From contig NZ_MTQF01000010.1 in NCBI RefSeq assembly GCF_001975985.1, positions 1 through 64,000 of the forward strand: a stretch of DNA of 64,000 nt, read 5' to 3'. The notes below the pieces were generated by a model. The model worked only from the letters and a program-made list of their open reading frames with translations. It had not been told where the DNA came from and made no database searches. A program made the position numbers and the translations under genes. Positions 53,862-62,172 of the stretch are shown piece by piece. Within the stretch, counting starts at the first letter, position 1. Each line of letters starts with the position of its first letter. This DNA comes from [Flexibacter] sp. ATCC 35103. Lineage in GTDB: Bacteria; Bacteroidota; Bacteroidia; Flavobacteriales; Flavobacteriaceae.

Positions 53862-54458
53862 ATGCTAAGAAAACTACTTGTTGGCTTATGGATGTTATTA
53901 TTGTGCATTGCTATTTCTGCTTTGTTCTGGAAGAACGAATTTAAATATAGCTTGCCAACCCCAATTCCTAAAAACTACCATGAGATAGCCATGGGAAGTA
54001 AAATTGACTTAAAATGCTGTATTACTGACAGCAGACCTATTTTTATTCATTTTTTTAATCCGGATTGTCCTTGTTCCCGTTTCAATATTCCTCATGTAAG
54101 CGGACTGATTAAAAAATATGGCGACAGAATTAATTTTAAAATCGTTGTACTGAATAAAGAAAGAGATTTTTCGATAGAAGAAATCCAGAAAAAATTTGAT
54201 GCCAAAATTCCGGTATATTTTGATAATGAAATTGCAAAAATCTGTGGCGTTTTCTCAACACCACAGGCAGTTATTATAGATGGTTCAAGAAACTTATATT
54301 ATCGCGGGAATTATAATAAAACCAGATATTGTACAAACGCAGACAGCAATTATGCGCAAATGGCAATTGATTCTCTGTTAAAACAAACCAAGACCCCTTC
54401 GTTTGATGCTTTAGCTCTTAGAGCTTATGGATGTTCGCTACCAAAATGCACTAAATAA
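53862..54458 (+). CDS. Membrane-anchored thioredoxin-like protein with CPC motif
   Basis: A 198-residue protein with one N-terminal membrane helix (about 4-23) and a periplasmic thioredoxin-like domain. The active-site region is FFNPDCPCSRFNIPH, with Cys-Pro-Cys in place of the usual CxxC. FSTPQAVIIDGSRNLYYRGN is the cis-Pro and strand region of TlpA/redoxin proteins. A C-terminal pair of Cys (AYGCSLPKC) may shuttle electrons. It starts a three-gene signalling group. Confidence 0.78.
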   Translation: MLRKLLVGLWMLLLCIAISALFWKNEFKYSLPTPIPKNYHEIAMGSKIDLKCCITDSRPIFIHFFNPDCPCSRFNIPHVSGLIKKYGDRINFKIVVLNKERDFSIEEIQKKFDAKIPVYFDNEIAKICGVFSTPQAVIIDGSRNLYYRGNYNKTRYCTNADSNYAQMAIDSLLKQTKTPSFDALALRAYGCSLPKCTK

Positions 54459-54488
54459 ATCTATTTCTTAACCTAATTATTTTAATTT

Positions 54489-55349
54489 ATGAAAACAAAA
54501 GCCAGTTTAAACGAACGAGATTATCTGCACAATTTTATGTCGACCATGACACAAAAATCAGATACGATTATCAATTATGTTCTTGCAGTTTATTTCCTTC
54601 TTGGGATCGCCTTATCTTTTAAGTACGACACATTTGAAATTGGGGTTGGAGTAGGGACTTTGAATCTTCTATTGTATTATTCAGCCAAATTTTTTATCAA
54701 AAACTCTACTTTTTATCAATACGTTTTATCAGTAGTTCTTGCAATATTTATGGCGCAATATATTTACCAGATGCACGGTTTATTTGAGATGCATTTTACG
54801 GTTTTTATAGCCAGTACAATCTTAATTATTTATCAAAACTGGAAGCTTCAGATTCCGCTTACGCTTTTGGTAGTCTTGCATCACGCCGCTTTGGCTTATA
54901 TGCAAAACTTTATTTATACTGATCCAAAAGGATTACAGTTGTATTTTTCTCAGGTAAATTTTGATCTCGAAACGCTGATTATCCACGTTGTTCTGGCTGC
55001 AGTAGTTTTCTTTATGAATGGTTATTGGGCCTATTATTTTAAAGAACACAGCCAAAAACATATTTCTAAAATTTCTGATGAATATGAATTGGAAAACATC
55101 AAACTGGCATCGGCAAAATATAGCTCAATGAGTGCTACAAAAGATTATAACGACTTTATACACAGAACAACTCTTGATTTAAAATTGCCCGTAAACTCAG
55201 TTCTTAAGCTTATTGATGTTTCAAAAGGACATACAGATAATGATAAACTATTGAGTTACCTGGAAATGATGAGAGAAAGTGCTAAAAAAATTGACGATCT
55301 GGTAAATGATATTCACGTTAAGTCGACTAACACCAGAAGTCAGAGTTAA
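54489..55349 (+). CDS. Membrane sensor with degenerate HisKA-like tail
   Basis: A 286-residue protein. Residues 25-180 hold about six membrane helices with MHGLFEMHF (His96, His102) and VVLHHAALAY (His131, His132), a pattern seen in membrane-anchored receptor proteins, possibly for haem or metal. Residues 195-280 resemble a HisKA dimerisation helix pair, FIHRTTLDLKLPVNS, where the phosphoacceptor His position is Leu229 while Pro234 and Asn236 are kept. No ATPase domain follows. It cannot be a kinase and may act as a scaffold or receptor for the PAS protein next to it. Confidence 0.7.
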   Translation: MKTKASLNERDYLHNFMSTMTQKSDTIINYVLAVYFLLGIALSFKYDTFEIGVGVGTLNLLLYYSAKFFIKNSTFYQYVLSVVLAIFMAQYIYQMHGLFEMHFTVFIASTILIIYQNWKLQIPLTLLVVLHHAALAYMQNFIYTDPKGLQLYFSQVNFDLETLIIHVVLAAVVFFMNGYWAYYFKEHSQKHISKISDEYELENIKLASAKYSSMSATKDYNDFIHRTTLDLKLPVNSVLKLIDVSKGHTDNDKLLSYLEMMRESAKKIDDLVNDIHVKSTNTRSQS

Positions 55350-55441
55350 TTTTAAAGAGAAAAGTACTTAATTAAAATAATACTTTACAGGCCTCAATTA
55401 TACGCAAATGCAATTGCATAGTAATTTTAAATACAAAATTT

Positions 55442-56044
55442 ATGGATACCAGAAATAATCGCCCAACGCCATCAGACAGAGAAGTAGATTGGAATAAAAC
55501 TAAAGTATTATTAAGTAAAACAGACACTAAAGGAACAATTTTATATGCAAATGAAGCTTTTATCGACGTTTCAGGATATGATGAACATGAACTAATTGGT
55601 CAGCCTCATAATGTGGTACGCCATCCTGATATGCCAAAAGTGATTTTTAAATTTTTGTGGGATAGTATTAAGTCCAGTGAAAATATACATGTGGTTATAA
55701 AAAACATGTCTAAAACCGGTAGATATTATTGGGTTGTAACCGATTTTAAAATTATTGCTGATGGCGACGGAGAAATTGCCGGTTATTTTGGTACCAGAAA
55801 ATCTGTTCCTGAAGAAATTATTGTCAAATTTATAGAGCCTTTATATAAAAAACTGCTTCATATCGAGGAAGTAAGCGGTCTTGGCGCCTCTGAAGATTAT
55901 TTAATTGGTTTTCTTGAAGAACGCAAAAAGACATATATGGAATATATAGATCACCTGATTGCTACAGGAAAAGATGATAAAAATAAAATAAGCAAGGGAC
56001 TTTTTAGTGGTTTGTTCGACAAGAAAGCACCACCAAAAAAATAA
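55442..56044 (+). CDS. Aer-type PAS domain protein
   Basis: A 200-residue soluble protein. A PAS domain (about 15-125) with TILYANEAFIDVSGYDEHEL and NVVRHPDMPKVIFKFLWDSI is of the Aer aerotaxis type that binds FAD. A helical region follows, ending in a basic, Lys-rich tail. In Aer the PAS is joined to a chemoreceptor domain, which is missing here. It is 92 bases after the degenerate-kinase gene. Likely a redox or oxygen sensor; output unknown. Confidence 0.85.
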   Translation: MDTRNNRPTPSDREVDWNKTKVLLSKTDTKGTILYANEAFIDVSGYDEHELIGQPHNVVRHPDMPKVIFKFLWDSIKSSENIHVVIKNMSKTGRYYWVVTDFKIIADGDGEIAGYFGTRKSVPEEIIVKFIEPLYKKLLHIEEVSGLGASEDYLIGFLEERKKTYMEYIDHLIATGKDDKNKISKGLFSGLFDKKAPPKK

Positions 56045-56164
56045 AGAATGCAAACTAAAAATAGCTTCATTGTATCAACTGAATTTCAATCTTAAAATTT
56101 GTCCCCCAACAAATCTAAATCACCTTAGAATATGAGATATTGATATTTTTAATACAGTGAAGTG

Positions 56165-56257
56165 TTTTTTTTTTTTTTAAAGTTGCTGAGTTGCAAAGAT
56201 TCTAAGCATCTAAGTTTTTTTAAACTCAGAGTCTTAGTAACTTAGAACCTTAGTATC
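56165..56257. repeat. T14 run and CTTAG-type periodic repeat after recG
   Basis: A run of 14 T (56165-56178) is followed by a sequence with repeated CTTAG/CTAAG units (TCTTAGTAACTTAGAACC, TTAGTATCTTAAC) spaced about 9-10 bases and partly inverted (TCTAAGCATCTAAG). Non-coding, between the convergent PAS and recG genes. Confidence 0.6.
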
Positions 56258-58366
56258 TTAACTAATATAATTCCAAATATTTTTCTTTTTTGTCAATTCT
56301 ATAAAAACGGCTTTTAGTACAGCATGCTCCGGTTTTTGCAATGGCCCGTCTTCTTTTAATATTTTCATGGCATAGTTTCGTGCCAGGCTTAAAATATCCC
56401 GGTCACGAACAATATCAGCAATTTGAAGGTTTAAAACACCACTTTGCTGTGTTCCCATTAAGTCTCCGGGACCACGAAGCTTCAGGTCGACCTCGGCAAT
56501 TTCGAAACCGTCATTGGTCTGAACCATTGTTTCCATTCTGGTTTTACTGTCAGAACTTAACTTGTGGCTTGTCATTAATATGCAATAACTCTGTTCTGCT
56601 CCACGACCTACACGACCACGTAATTGGTGTAGTTGTGATAATCCAAAACGTTCTGCACTTTCGATAATCATAACACTTGCATTTGGTACGTTTACACCAA
56701 CTTCAATTACGGTTGTTGCCACCATAATATTCGTTTTACCTTCAGAAAAGCGTTTCATTTCAGCATCTTTATCTGCAGGTTTCATTTTACCATGTAAGAT
56801 AGAAATTGAATATTGCGGTAACGGAAAATCACGTGAAATACTTTCGTAACCATCCATCAAATCCTTGAAATCCATTTTTTCGGATTCCTGAATTAAAGGA
56901 TAAACAATATAAATTTGTCTGCCCAAAGCGATTTCATCTCTTAGAAATTTCCACACTTTCAAACGATTGCTGTCAAATCTGTGAACGGTTTGAATAGGTT
57001 TTCGACCCGGAGGCAATTCGTCAATTACTGAAATGTCCAGATCGCCATACAAACTCATCGCTAATGTTCGCGGAATAGGAGTGGCGGTCATGACTAAAAC
57101 ATGTGGCGGAATTTCGTTTTTTTTCCACAATTTAGACCTTTGTTCTACACCAAAACGATGCTGCTCATCGATTACTGCTAAACCTAAATTCTGAAATTTC
57201 ACTTTATCTTCTAATAAAGCATGAGTACCTATAAGAATATGTAAACTTCCGTTTTCGAGTTCTTCGTGAATGATTCTTCGTGCTGCAGTTTTTGTAGAGC
57301 CTGTCAGTATTTTTATGTTGATATTTAATGTCGCAGCCAACTCTGATAATCCAATAAAATGCTGATTTGCCAGAATTTCTGTTGGAGCCATCAAACAAGC
57401 CTGAAAACCATTATCGATTGCCAGAAGCATGCTTAAAAACGCTACAATTGTTTTTCCGGAACCTACATCTCCTTGCAATAATCGGTTCATTTGAGCATTG
57501 CTGCCCATATCTGCCCGAATTTCTTTTACGACTCTTTTTTGTGCGTTTGTGAGATCAAATGGCAAATGATTCTGATAAAAATCATTAAAATATTCTCCTA
57601 CTTTTGTAAATGGATGTCCTTTTATTTTATGTTTCCTGATCAGGTTTTTGGTAATCAGTTGCAATTGGATAAAGAACAATTCTTCAAACTTCAATCTAAA
57701 TTGGGCTTTCGCCAAAGCGTCTGTGCTTTTAGGAAAATGAATGTTGAATAAAGCAGCTCTTTTTGAAATTAGTTTTAGTTCCTCGATTAAATACGGAGGG
57801 AAAGTTTCACTGAACAACGCCTGTGTTTCAATAAACAATTGCTCCATCATTTTGTTGATGGTGCGGTTTGAAATACCTCTGTTGGTTAAAGTTTCTGTCG
57901 AAGGATAAACAGGCTGCATGGCTGAACGCAGACTTTTTTCATGCTCACTTAATAATTCAATTTCCGGATGCGCCATACTAAACTGACTTCCGTAAAGAGA
58001 ACATTTTCCAAAAATAACACAAGGCACATTGAGTTTTAAGCTCTCCCTGACCCATTTATGTCCCTGAAACCAGTTTAGATCAATTTGGCCTGTATCATCG
58101 ACGAAAGTAGCAACCAGGCGTTTTTTGTTTTTAGCAAACTCAACGGTTTTTATATTGATGATTTTTCCAATAATCTGAACTTCTGTACCCGTATTTTGAA
58201 GTTCATTAATCTTATAATATCGGGTTCTGTCAATGTATCTGTTCGGGAAAAAATTAACTAAATCTATATACCTATGAATACCCAACTCCTTACGAAGCAA
58301 TTGGCCACGATTGGGACCAACGCCTTTTAAGTATTCAATTGGGGTTTCAAGAAGATTGTTAGACAT
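56258..58366 (-). CDS. recG: ATP-dependent DNA helicase RecG
   Basis: A 702-residue protein of normal length. N-terminal wedge/OB domain (about 50-150), then superfamily 2 helicase with Walker A GDVGSGKTIVAF (about 302-313), DEQHRFG (motif II), TATPIPRTLA (motif III) and QLRGRVGRG (motif VI). It remodels stalled replication forks and Holliday junctions. Single gene on the minus strand. Confidence 0.97.
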   Translation of the reverse strand: MSNNLLETPIEYLKGVGPNRGQLLRKELGIHRYIDLVNFFPNRYIDRTRYYKINELQNTGTEVQIIGKIINIKTVEFAKNKKRLVATFVDDTGQIDLNWFQGHKWVRESLKLNVPCVIFGKCSLYGSQFSMAHPEIELLSEHEKSLRSAMQPVYPSTETLTNRGISNRTINKMMEQLFIETQALFSETFPPYLIEELKLISKRAALFNIHFPKSTDALAKAQFRLKFEELFFIQLQLITKNLIRKHKIKGHPFTKVGEYFNDFYQNHLPFDLTNAQKRVVKEIRADMGSNAQMNRLLQGDVGSGKTIVAFLSMLLAIDNGFQACLMAPTEILANQHFIGLSELAATLNINIKILTGSTKTAARRIIHEELENGSLHILIGTHALLEDKVKFQNLGLAVIDEQHRFGVEQRSKLWKKNEIPPHVLVMTATPIPRTLAMSLYGDLDISVIDELPPGRKPIQTVHRFDSNRLKVWKFLRDEIALGRQIYIVYPLIQESEKMDFKDLMDGYESISRDFPLPQYSISILHGKMKPADKDAEMKRFSEGKTNIMVATTVIEVGVNVPNASVMIIESAERFGLSQLHQLRGRVGRGAEQSYCILMTSHKLSSDSKTRMETMVQTNDGFEIAEVDLKLRGPGDLMGTQQSGVLNLQIADIVRDRDILSLARNYAMKILKEDGPLQKPEHAVLKAVFIELTKKKNIWNYIS

Positions 58367-58648
58367 TTATTTAGAAAGTTAATCTTAGACTTTGTTAGAT
58401 TATAGAAAAAAGAGAATAGATATTATTTTAGTCTGTTTTCTTTAATCGATACTCTTTTATCTTTAGAAAAGCGAAGATAGATTTTAATTGGGAAATTTGA
58501 AAGTGTATTGTTTATTATGCTTTTATTAGTTTACGGGGAAGTTTTCATTTTTTTTAATATTAACTTCGTGATAACTTAATTATCTATGACGCAACCATTT
58601 TGATAAATCAGAATCTTTATAATAATAACCTTTAAACCATAAAGAAAA

Positions 58649-59062
58649 ATGAAGAATATTGTACTTTTATTTGTGATTGCTCTTACACTCGTTTCTTGTT
58701 CTAAAAATGAGACAGAAGATGATGTTGTTGTTTCTGATTATTATGGAAAATGGGATCAATTTGCTGAAGCTCCATATAGTAATGATGCATCTTCGACACA
58801 GTTTTCGTATCGGTTTAATAAAGACAATACTTTTACTAAAACACGAAACTATGACAATAAGATTGCAACCTTGTCAGGAACTTTTGAGATAAAAACCAAT
58901 GAAAATACAACCGTTTTTGTATTAACATATCCGGAACAAAATTTTTTAATATCCAGCTGTACCGGAGGTTTAACTGAGAGTTTTACTTTAGATAAATCAG
59001 GACATTTAAATGATAATGCGGGCATGTGTGATCGTTACGGGAAATATAAAAAAGCAAAATAA
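58649..59062 (+). CDS. Small lipoprotein, lipocalin-like
   Basis: A 137-residue protein with a clear lipobox (ALTLVSC, Cys17). The body is beta-rich (YYGKWDQFAEAPYSNDASST, FSYRFNKDNTFTKTRNYDNK) with two late Cys that may form a disulfide (SSCTGG, GMCDRYG). Similar to lipocalin-like lipoproteins of flavobacteria; function unknown. A DUF1697 gene follows at 32 bases. Confidence 0.75.
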   Translation: MKNIVLLFVIALTLVSCSKNETEDDVVVSDYYGKWDQFAEAPYSNDASSTQFSYRFNKDNTFTKTRNYDNKIATLSGTFEIKTNENTTVFVLTYPEQNFLISSCTGGLTESFTLDKSGHLNDNAGMCDRYGKYKKAK

Positions 59063-59094
59063 AAAACGTAAGTTTGCTAAAAAATAACTTATAA

Positions 59095-59637
59095 ATGACA
59101 ACTCACTTAGCACTTTTACGCGGCATTAATGTTTCCGGTCACAATATGATAAAAATGGAAGCTTTGAAAACGATGTTAGAAAATATTGGTTTTCAGAATG
59201 TAAGAACGTATCTGCAATCCGGAAACGTTTTTGTGGATACAGAGGAGGAAAGTGCTTCGAAAGTAGGTTTTATGATCAAACAGGAAATTTTTAAGGTTTT
59301 CGGTCATGAAGTTCCTACAATTGTTATTGCTAAAGAAGACTTGGAATTGTGTTTTAAAAACAATCCTTTTCTAAAAGAAAAAGACGTCGACACAAAAAAA
59401 CTGTATGTATCATTTGTTTCTGTTGCCTTGAAAAGTGAGAACATAAACGATTTAAAAATCAGCCAGTTTAAACCGGATGAAGCAAGTATCGACGGAAACA
59501 GAATTTTTATTAAATATGCGGTTGGTGCAGGAAAAACAAGATTTGATCAAAAATATATTGAGAAAAAACTAAATGTTACCGCAACAATTAGAAACTGGAA
59601 TACCGTTACGAATTTATTGAAGATGTATGCTGAATAA
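59095..59637 (+). CDS. DUF1697 family protein
   Basis: A 180-residue protein. HLALLRGINVSGHNMIKMEA and VRTYLQSGNVFVDTEE are the hallmarks of DUF1697, a conserved family of two ferredoxin-like repeats with unknown role. Length is typical. No regulator nearby. Confidence 0.93.
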   Translation: MTTHLALLRGINVSGHNMIKMEALKTMLENIGFQNVRTYLQSGNVFVDTEEESASKVGFMIKQEIFKVFGHEVPTIVIAKEDLELCFKNNPFLKEKDVDTKKLYVSFVSVALKSENINDLKISQFKPDEASIDGNRIFIKYAVGAGKTRFDQKYIEKKLNVTATIRNWNTVTNLLKMYAE

Positions 59638-59658
59638 TTTAATTAGATAATTTTCTCA

Positions 59659-60162
59659 CTAATCTCTCAGCCATTTTAGCATTTCAGGAAAAGCAGGTTT
59701 ACCTTCCTGAAGAGCACGATCTTGCGATAAACAAAGTCCCATCCATTCCAGGAAAGGTAAACCAATATAGTTTTTAACACTAAAATTAGAAATAAACCAA
59801 TCTGATTGGTTTTTATAACCATTGGGATGAAACACAAATTCCAGCGGTAATTTTAAGTGAGTTAACGCGGCAAATGACCACAAAATTGCACCTATTTCTT
59901 CGGCTTGAGTGGGCCAATCCGGAGAGATTTCATTAGTTCCTGCTAATTTCCTTTCGGCAGAACTTGTTACAGCTAAATGTCCCGCTTCATGCAGGATATC
60001 TCCGGGATATAGTAATTTATCATAATCAATATAAAGACAATTTGGACCTAAACTTAATCCGGGTAAAAAAGTAGTATCTAATTCTTTTTCGATTATATCT
60101 AATCCTATTTCTCTTAGAAAGGATATAATTTTCTGTATTTCAGGACTTGCTTTTACAGACAT
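59659..60162 (-). CDS. Unknown protein with HExxH-like metal motif
   Basis: About 167 residues from ATG at 60162; an upstream TTG start at 60222 would overlap the neighbouring gene. ILHEAGHLAV gives an HEAGH zinc-binding helix and QAEEIGAILWSFAAL supplies a Glu about 30 residues later, as in some minimal metallopeptidases. No signal peptide. Family not recognised; it may be a peptidase or only structurally related. Confidence 0.65.
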   Translation of the reverse strand: MSVKASPEIQKIISFLREIGLDIIEKELDTTFLPGLSLGPNCLYIDYDKLLYPGDILHEAGHLAVTSSAERKLAGTNEISPDWPTQAEEIGAILWSFAALTHLKLPLEFVFHPNGYKNQSDWFISNFSVKNYIGLPFLEWMGLCLSQDRALQEGKPAFPEMLKWLRD

Positions 60163-60211
60163 AGTAATAGATTTTGATATGAAATTAATATTTAGATAAT
60201 CAGGCAGTAAC

Positions 60212-60613
60212 TTATTTGTCAATAGATAGAATAGGTGTTCTTTTTAAAAAGATTGTATCGGCATTATGAATAGTACCTTTTCTGATTCCACCGCCAAACG
60301 GGTTGAATAATTCAATGTGTTTTTTATCATAACCTTCTTTGTTAATTAATTCATTTACAAGTAAAGGCGGCGTTTCATAACCAATAAAAGTAAATTGGGA
60401 ATACCGAAGTTCTTTTAATTGAAAATAACCATTAGCATCTGTTATATTTTCTCCAACTTTACAGTTTTCGATCGGTTTTCTGGAAATAGAATCATAAATA
60501 TATCCAACAATTTGAGGTCTTCTGCATCTGCTCACCAAACAGCTTTGACAAACAAAAGCAAGCATAATCAATAGGAGAAAGGCGTGTAGTTTTTTAAAAC
60601 TGAATATTTTCAT
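60212..60613 (-). CDS. Small lipoprotein with carboxypeptidase-regulatory-like fold
   Basis: A 133-residue protein with a lipoprotein signal (FVCQSC, Cys25). IVGYIYDSISRKPIENCKVG followed by TDANGYFQLKEL is the pattern of the CarboxypepD_reg beta-sandwich found in many Bacteroidota envelope proteins. Six bases separate it from the ATP-pyrophosphatase gene, so they are probably co-transcribed. Role unknown. Confidence 0.75.
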   Translation of the reverse strand: MKIFSFKKLHAFLLLIMLAFVCQSCLVSRCRRPQIVGYIYDSISRKPIENCKVGENITDANGYFQLKELRYSQFTFIGYETPPLLVNELINKEGYDKKHIELFNPFGGGIRKGTIHNADTIFLKRTPILSIDK

Positions 60614-60619
60614 CTTTTC

Positions 60620-61357
60620 TTAAATTAAATCGCAGTACCAAAATCCAAAATCAAAGACATCTGTAGCATTTGTATCGCAAGCAGTATTAGAAGAGTTTTG
60701 AGTTTTAGGCTGTTTATATTTGCGGTAAACGATTTCGCCAATTTCAAAATTTATGGGTTCAGAAAAAATTGGTCCGTCAAAAGTAAAAGTGTGAAATTCG
60801 CCATTTTCTCCACAAACATCAACATTTTCAGGTAAATCATTTATGAAATCCTGATCGATAATTCGGCCCACAAAACTTTTATCAAGATAACGTTCGTTAA
60901 CGCAAACTACAATCGTTTTGAAATCAAGGGATAAAAATTCCTGTATTAAATCCTGAGTAGGGATTTTCCAAAGCGGAAAAACGCTTTCCATACCAATTTT
61001 TTCCAGTTGATTCTCGCGATATTTACGTAAATCTTCCAGAAAAATATCACCAAAAATAGAATGTGTAATATCTTCTTTTTTTAATTCTGTTAGGGTTTCA
61101 GTAAGTACATTTTCATAAACTTCCATCGTTGGCATTTCAGGAATCTGCATGATTTTCAATGGTAATCCAATACTTTTTGCTTGTGCTTCAAGTAACTCAA
61201 CACGAACACCATGCATCGAAATTCGTTGAAATTGCTGATTGACACTCGTTAGTAAATATTCTATTTTAAAATCAGGATTTTGTAGTATTTTGTATAAAGC
61301 CAGAGCAGAATCTTTCCCGCTGCTCCAGTTAAATATTGCTTTTTTTGGTGTTGGCAC
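60620..61357 (-). CDS. Dph6-related ATP pyrophosphatase (diphthine--ammonia ligase family)
   Basis: A 245-residue protein with the PP-loop FNWSSGKDSALALYKIL at about 9-25, and SIFGDIFLEDLRKYRENQLE plus GENGEFHTFTFDGPIF, all typical of the Dph6 family. In eukaryotes and archaea Dph6 amidates diphthine on elongation factor 2; bacteria lack diphthamide, so the bacterial members have another, unestablished substrate. First gene of a three-gene minus-strand group. Confidence 0.88.
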   Translation of the reverse strand: MPTPKKAIFNWSSGKDSALALYKILQNPDFKIEYLLTSVNQQFQRISMHGVRVELLEAQAKSIGLPLKIMQIPEMPTMEVYENVLTETLTELKKEDITHSIFGDIFLEDLRKYRENQLEKIGMESVFPLWKIPTQDLIQEFLSLDFKTIVVCVNERYLDKSFVGRIIDQDFINDLPENVDVCGENGEFHTFTFDGPIFSEPINFEIGEIVYRKYKQPKTQNSSNTACDTNATDVFDFGFWYCDLI

Positions 61358-61446
61358 GTTATTATAATTTTCTATGGTAAACTTACAAATTTCATTCGAT
61401 TTGTTTGTGAAACCTTTGTAACTTTGAATTTCTTACATGCCAAAAA

Positions 61447-62166
61447 ATGACATTATTTAAAGATAAATTTAAAATTGATTCAAATAGATTGAAAAACTGG
61501 GATTATTCCAGCGCTGCAATTTATTTTATTACATTGGTTACTCAAAATAGAGAATGTGTTTTTGGTTCTATTAAAGAGGATAAAATGATTTTAAATGAGA
61601 ATGGTCAAATTATAGAAAATGAATTGTTGAAATCTATAAAAATCCGTAAAAGTTGGTTTTTCCACAATTGGATTGTTATGCCCAATCATATTCATTTATT
61701 GATAGAAATTCAGAACAACGAAGTTTCTACAGAAATAAATAATCTATTCAAGGAGATTGATATATCACAAATTGAACGATCGAATATTGAACCATCACAA
61801 ATTGAACGATCGCATATTGTAGAGACGCACAGCAGTGCGTCTACACCCGGCACATCGACAACAAATATTGTGTCAAACATTGCGGAGACGCACTGCTGTG
61901 CGTCTCTACGGAATAACCATGAGATTAACCATGAGAATAATCACGCCAATAAATATGGAACTGTATTATATCGAAAACCCAATTCTATTTCATCATTTGT
62001 TGCTATCTTTAAATCGGTAACAACAAAACAAATAAATGGCGTTGATTCTATATGGCAATCAAATTATCACGATCATATTGTTCGCAATCATAAAACTTTC
62101 GAAACTATTTATAATTATATAAAAACCAACCCATTATCTTGGGAAACGGATTCTATGAAACTTTAA
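61447..62166 (+). CDS. REP-associated tyrosine transposase (RAYT)
   Basis: A 239-residue single-strand transposase of the Y1/HUH class. The HUH motif is in VMPNHIHLL (His81, His83) and the catalytic Tyr is probably Tyr224 in IYNYIKTNP. Between them, about residues 91-170, is an extra low-complexity segment (SQIERSNIEP twice, then ETHSSAST, ETHCCASL, HEINHENNH) encoded by a 30-bp tandem repeat and two REP palindromes. Without it the protein would be of ordinary RAYT length. It probably processes the REP palindromes seen at 45.5 kb. The M1 peptidase gene begins 6 bases later. Confidence 0.9.
   Translation: MTLFKDKFKIDSNRLKNWDYSSAAIYFITLVTQNRECVFGSIKEDKMILNENGQIIENELLKSIKIRKSWFFHNWIVMPNHIHLLIEIQNNEVSTEINNLFKEIDISQIERSNIEPSQIERSHIVETHSSASTPGTSTTNIVSNIAETHCCASLRNNHEINHENNHANKYGTVLYRKPNSISSFVAIFKSVTTKQINGVDSIWQSNYHDHIVRNHKTFETIYNYIKTNPLSWETDSMKL
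61764..61823. repeat. 30-bp tandem repeat inside the RAYT coding sequence
   Basis: Two in-frame units beginning ATCACAAATTGAACGATCG at 61764 and 61794, coding for SQIERSNIEP and SQIERSHIVE. Located directly before the first internal REP palindrome. Confidence 0.8.
61819..61909. repeat. Inverted pair of REP palindromes inside the RAYT coding sequence
   Basis: A GAGACGCACAGCAGTGCGTC-type palindrome at 61819-61844 and its inverted copy at 61884-61909, 39 bases apart. They are the same unit as the cluster at 45505-45780. Both are read through in frame and encode ETHSSAST and ETHCCASL. Confidence 0.85.
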
Positions 62167-62172
62167 TTATCA

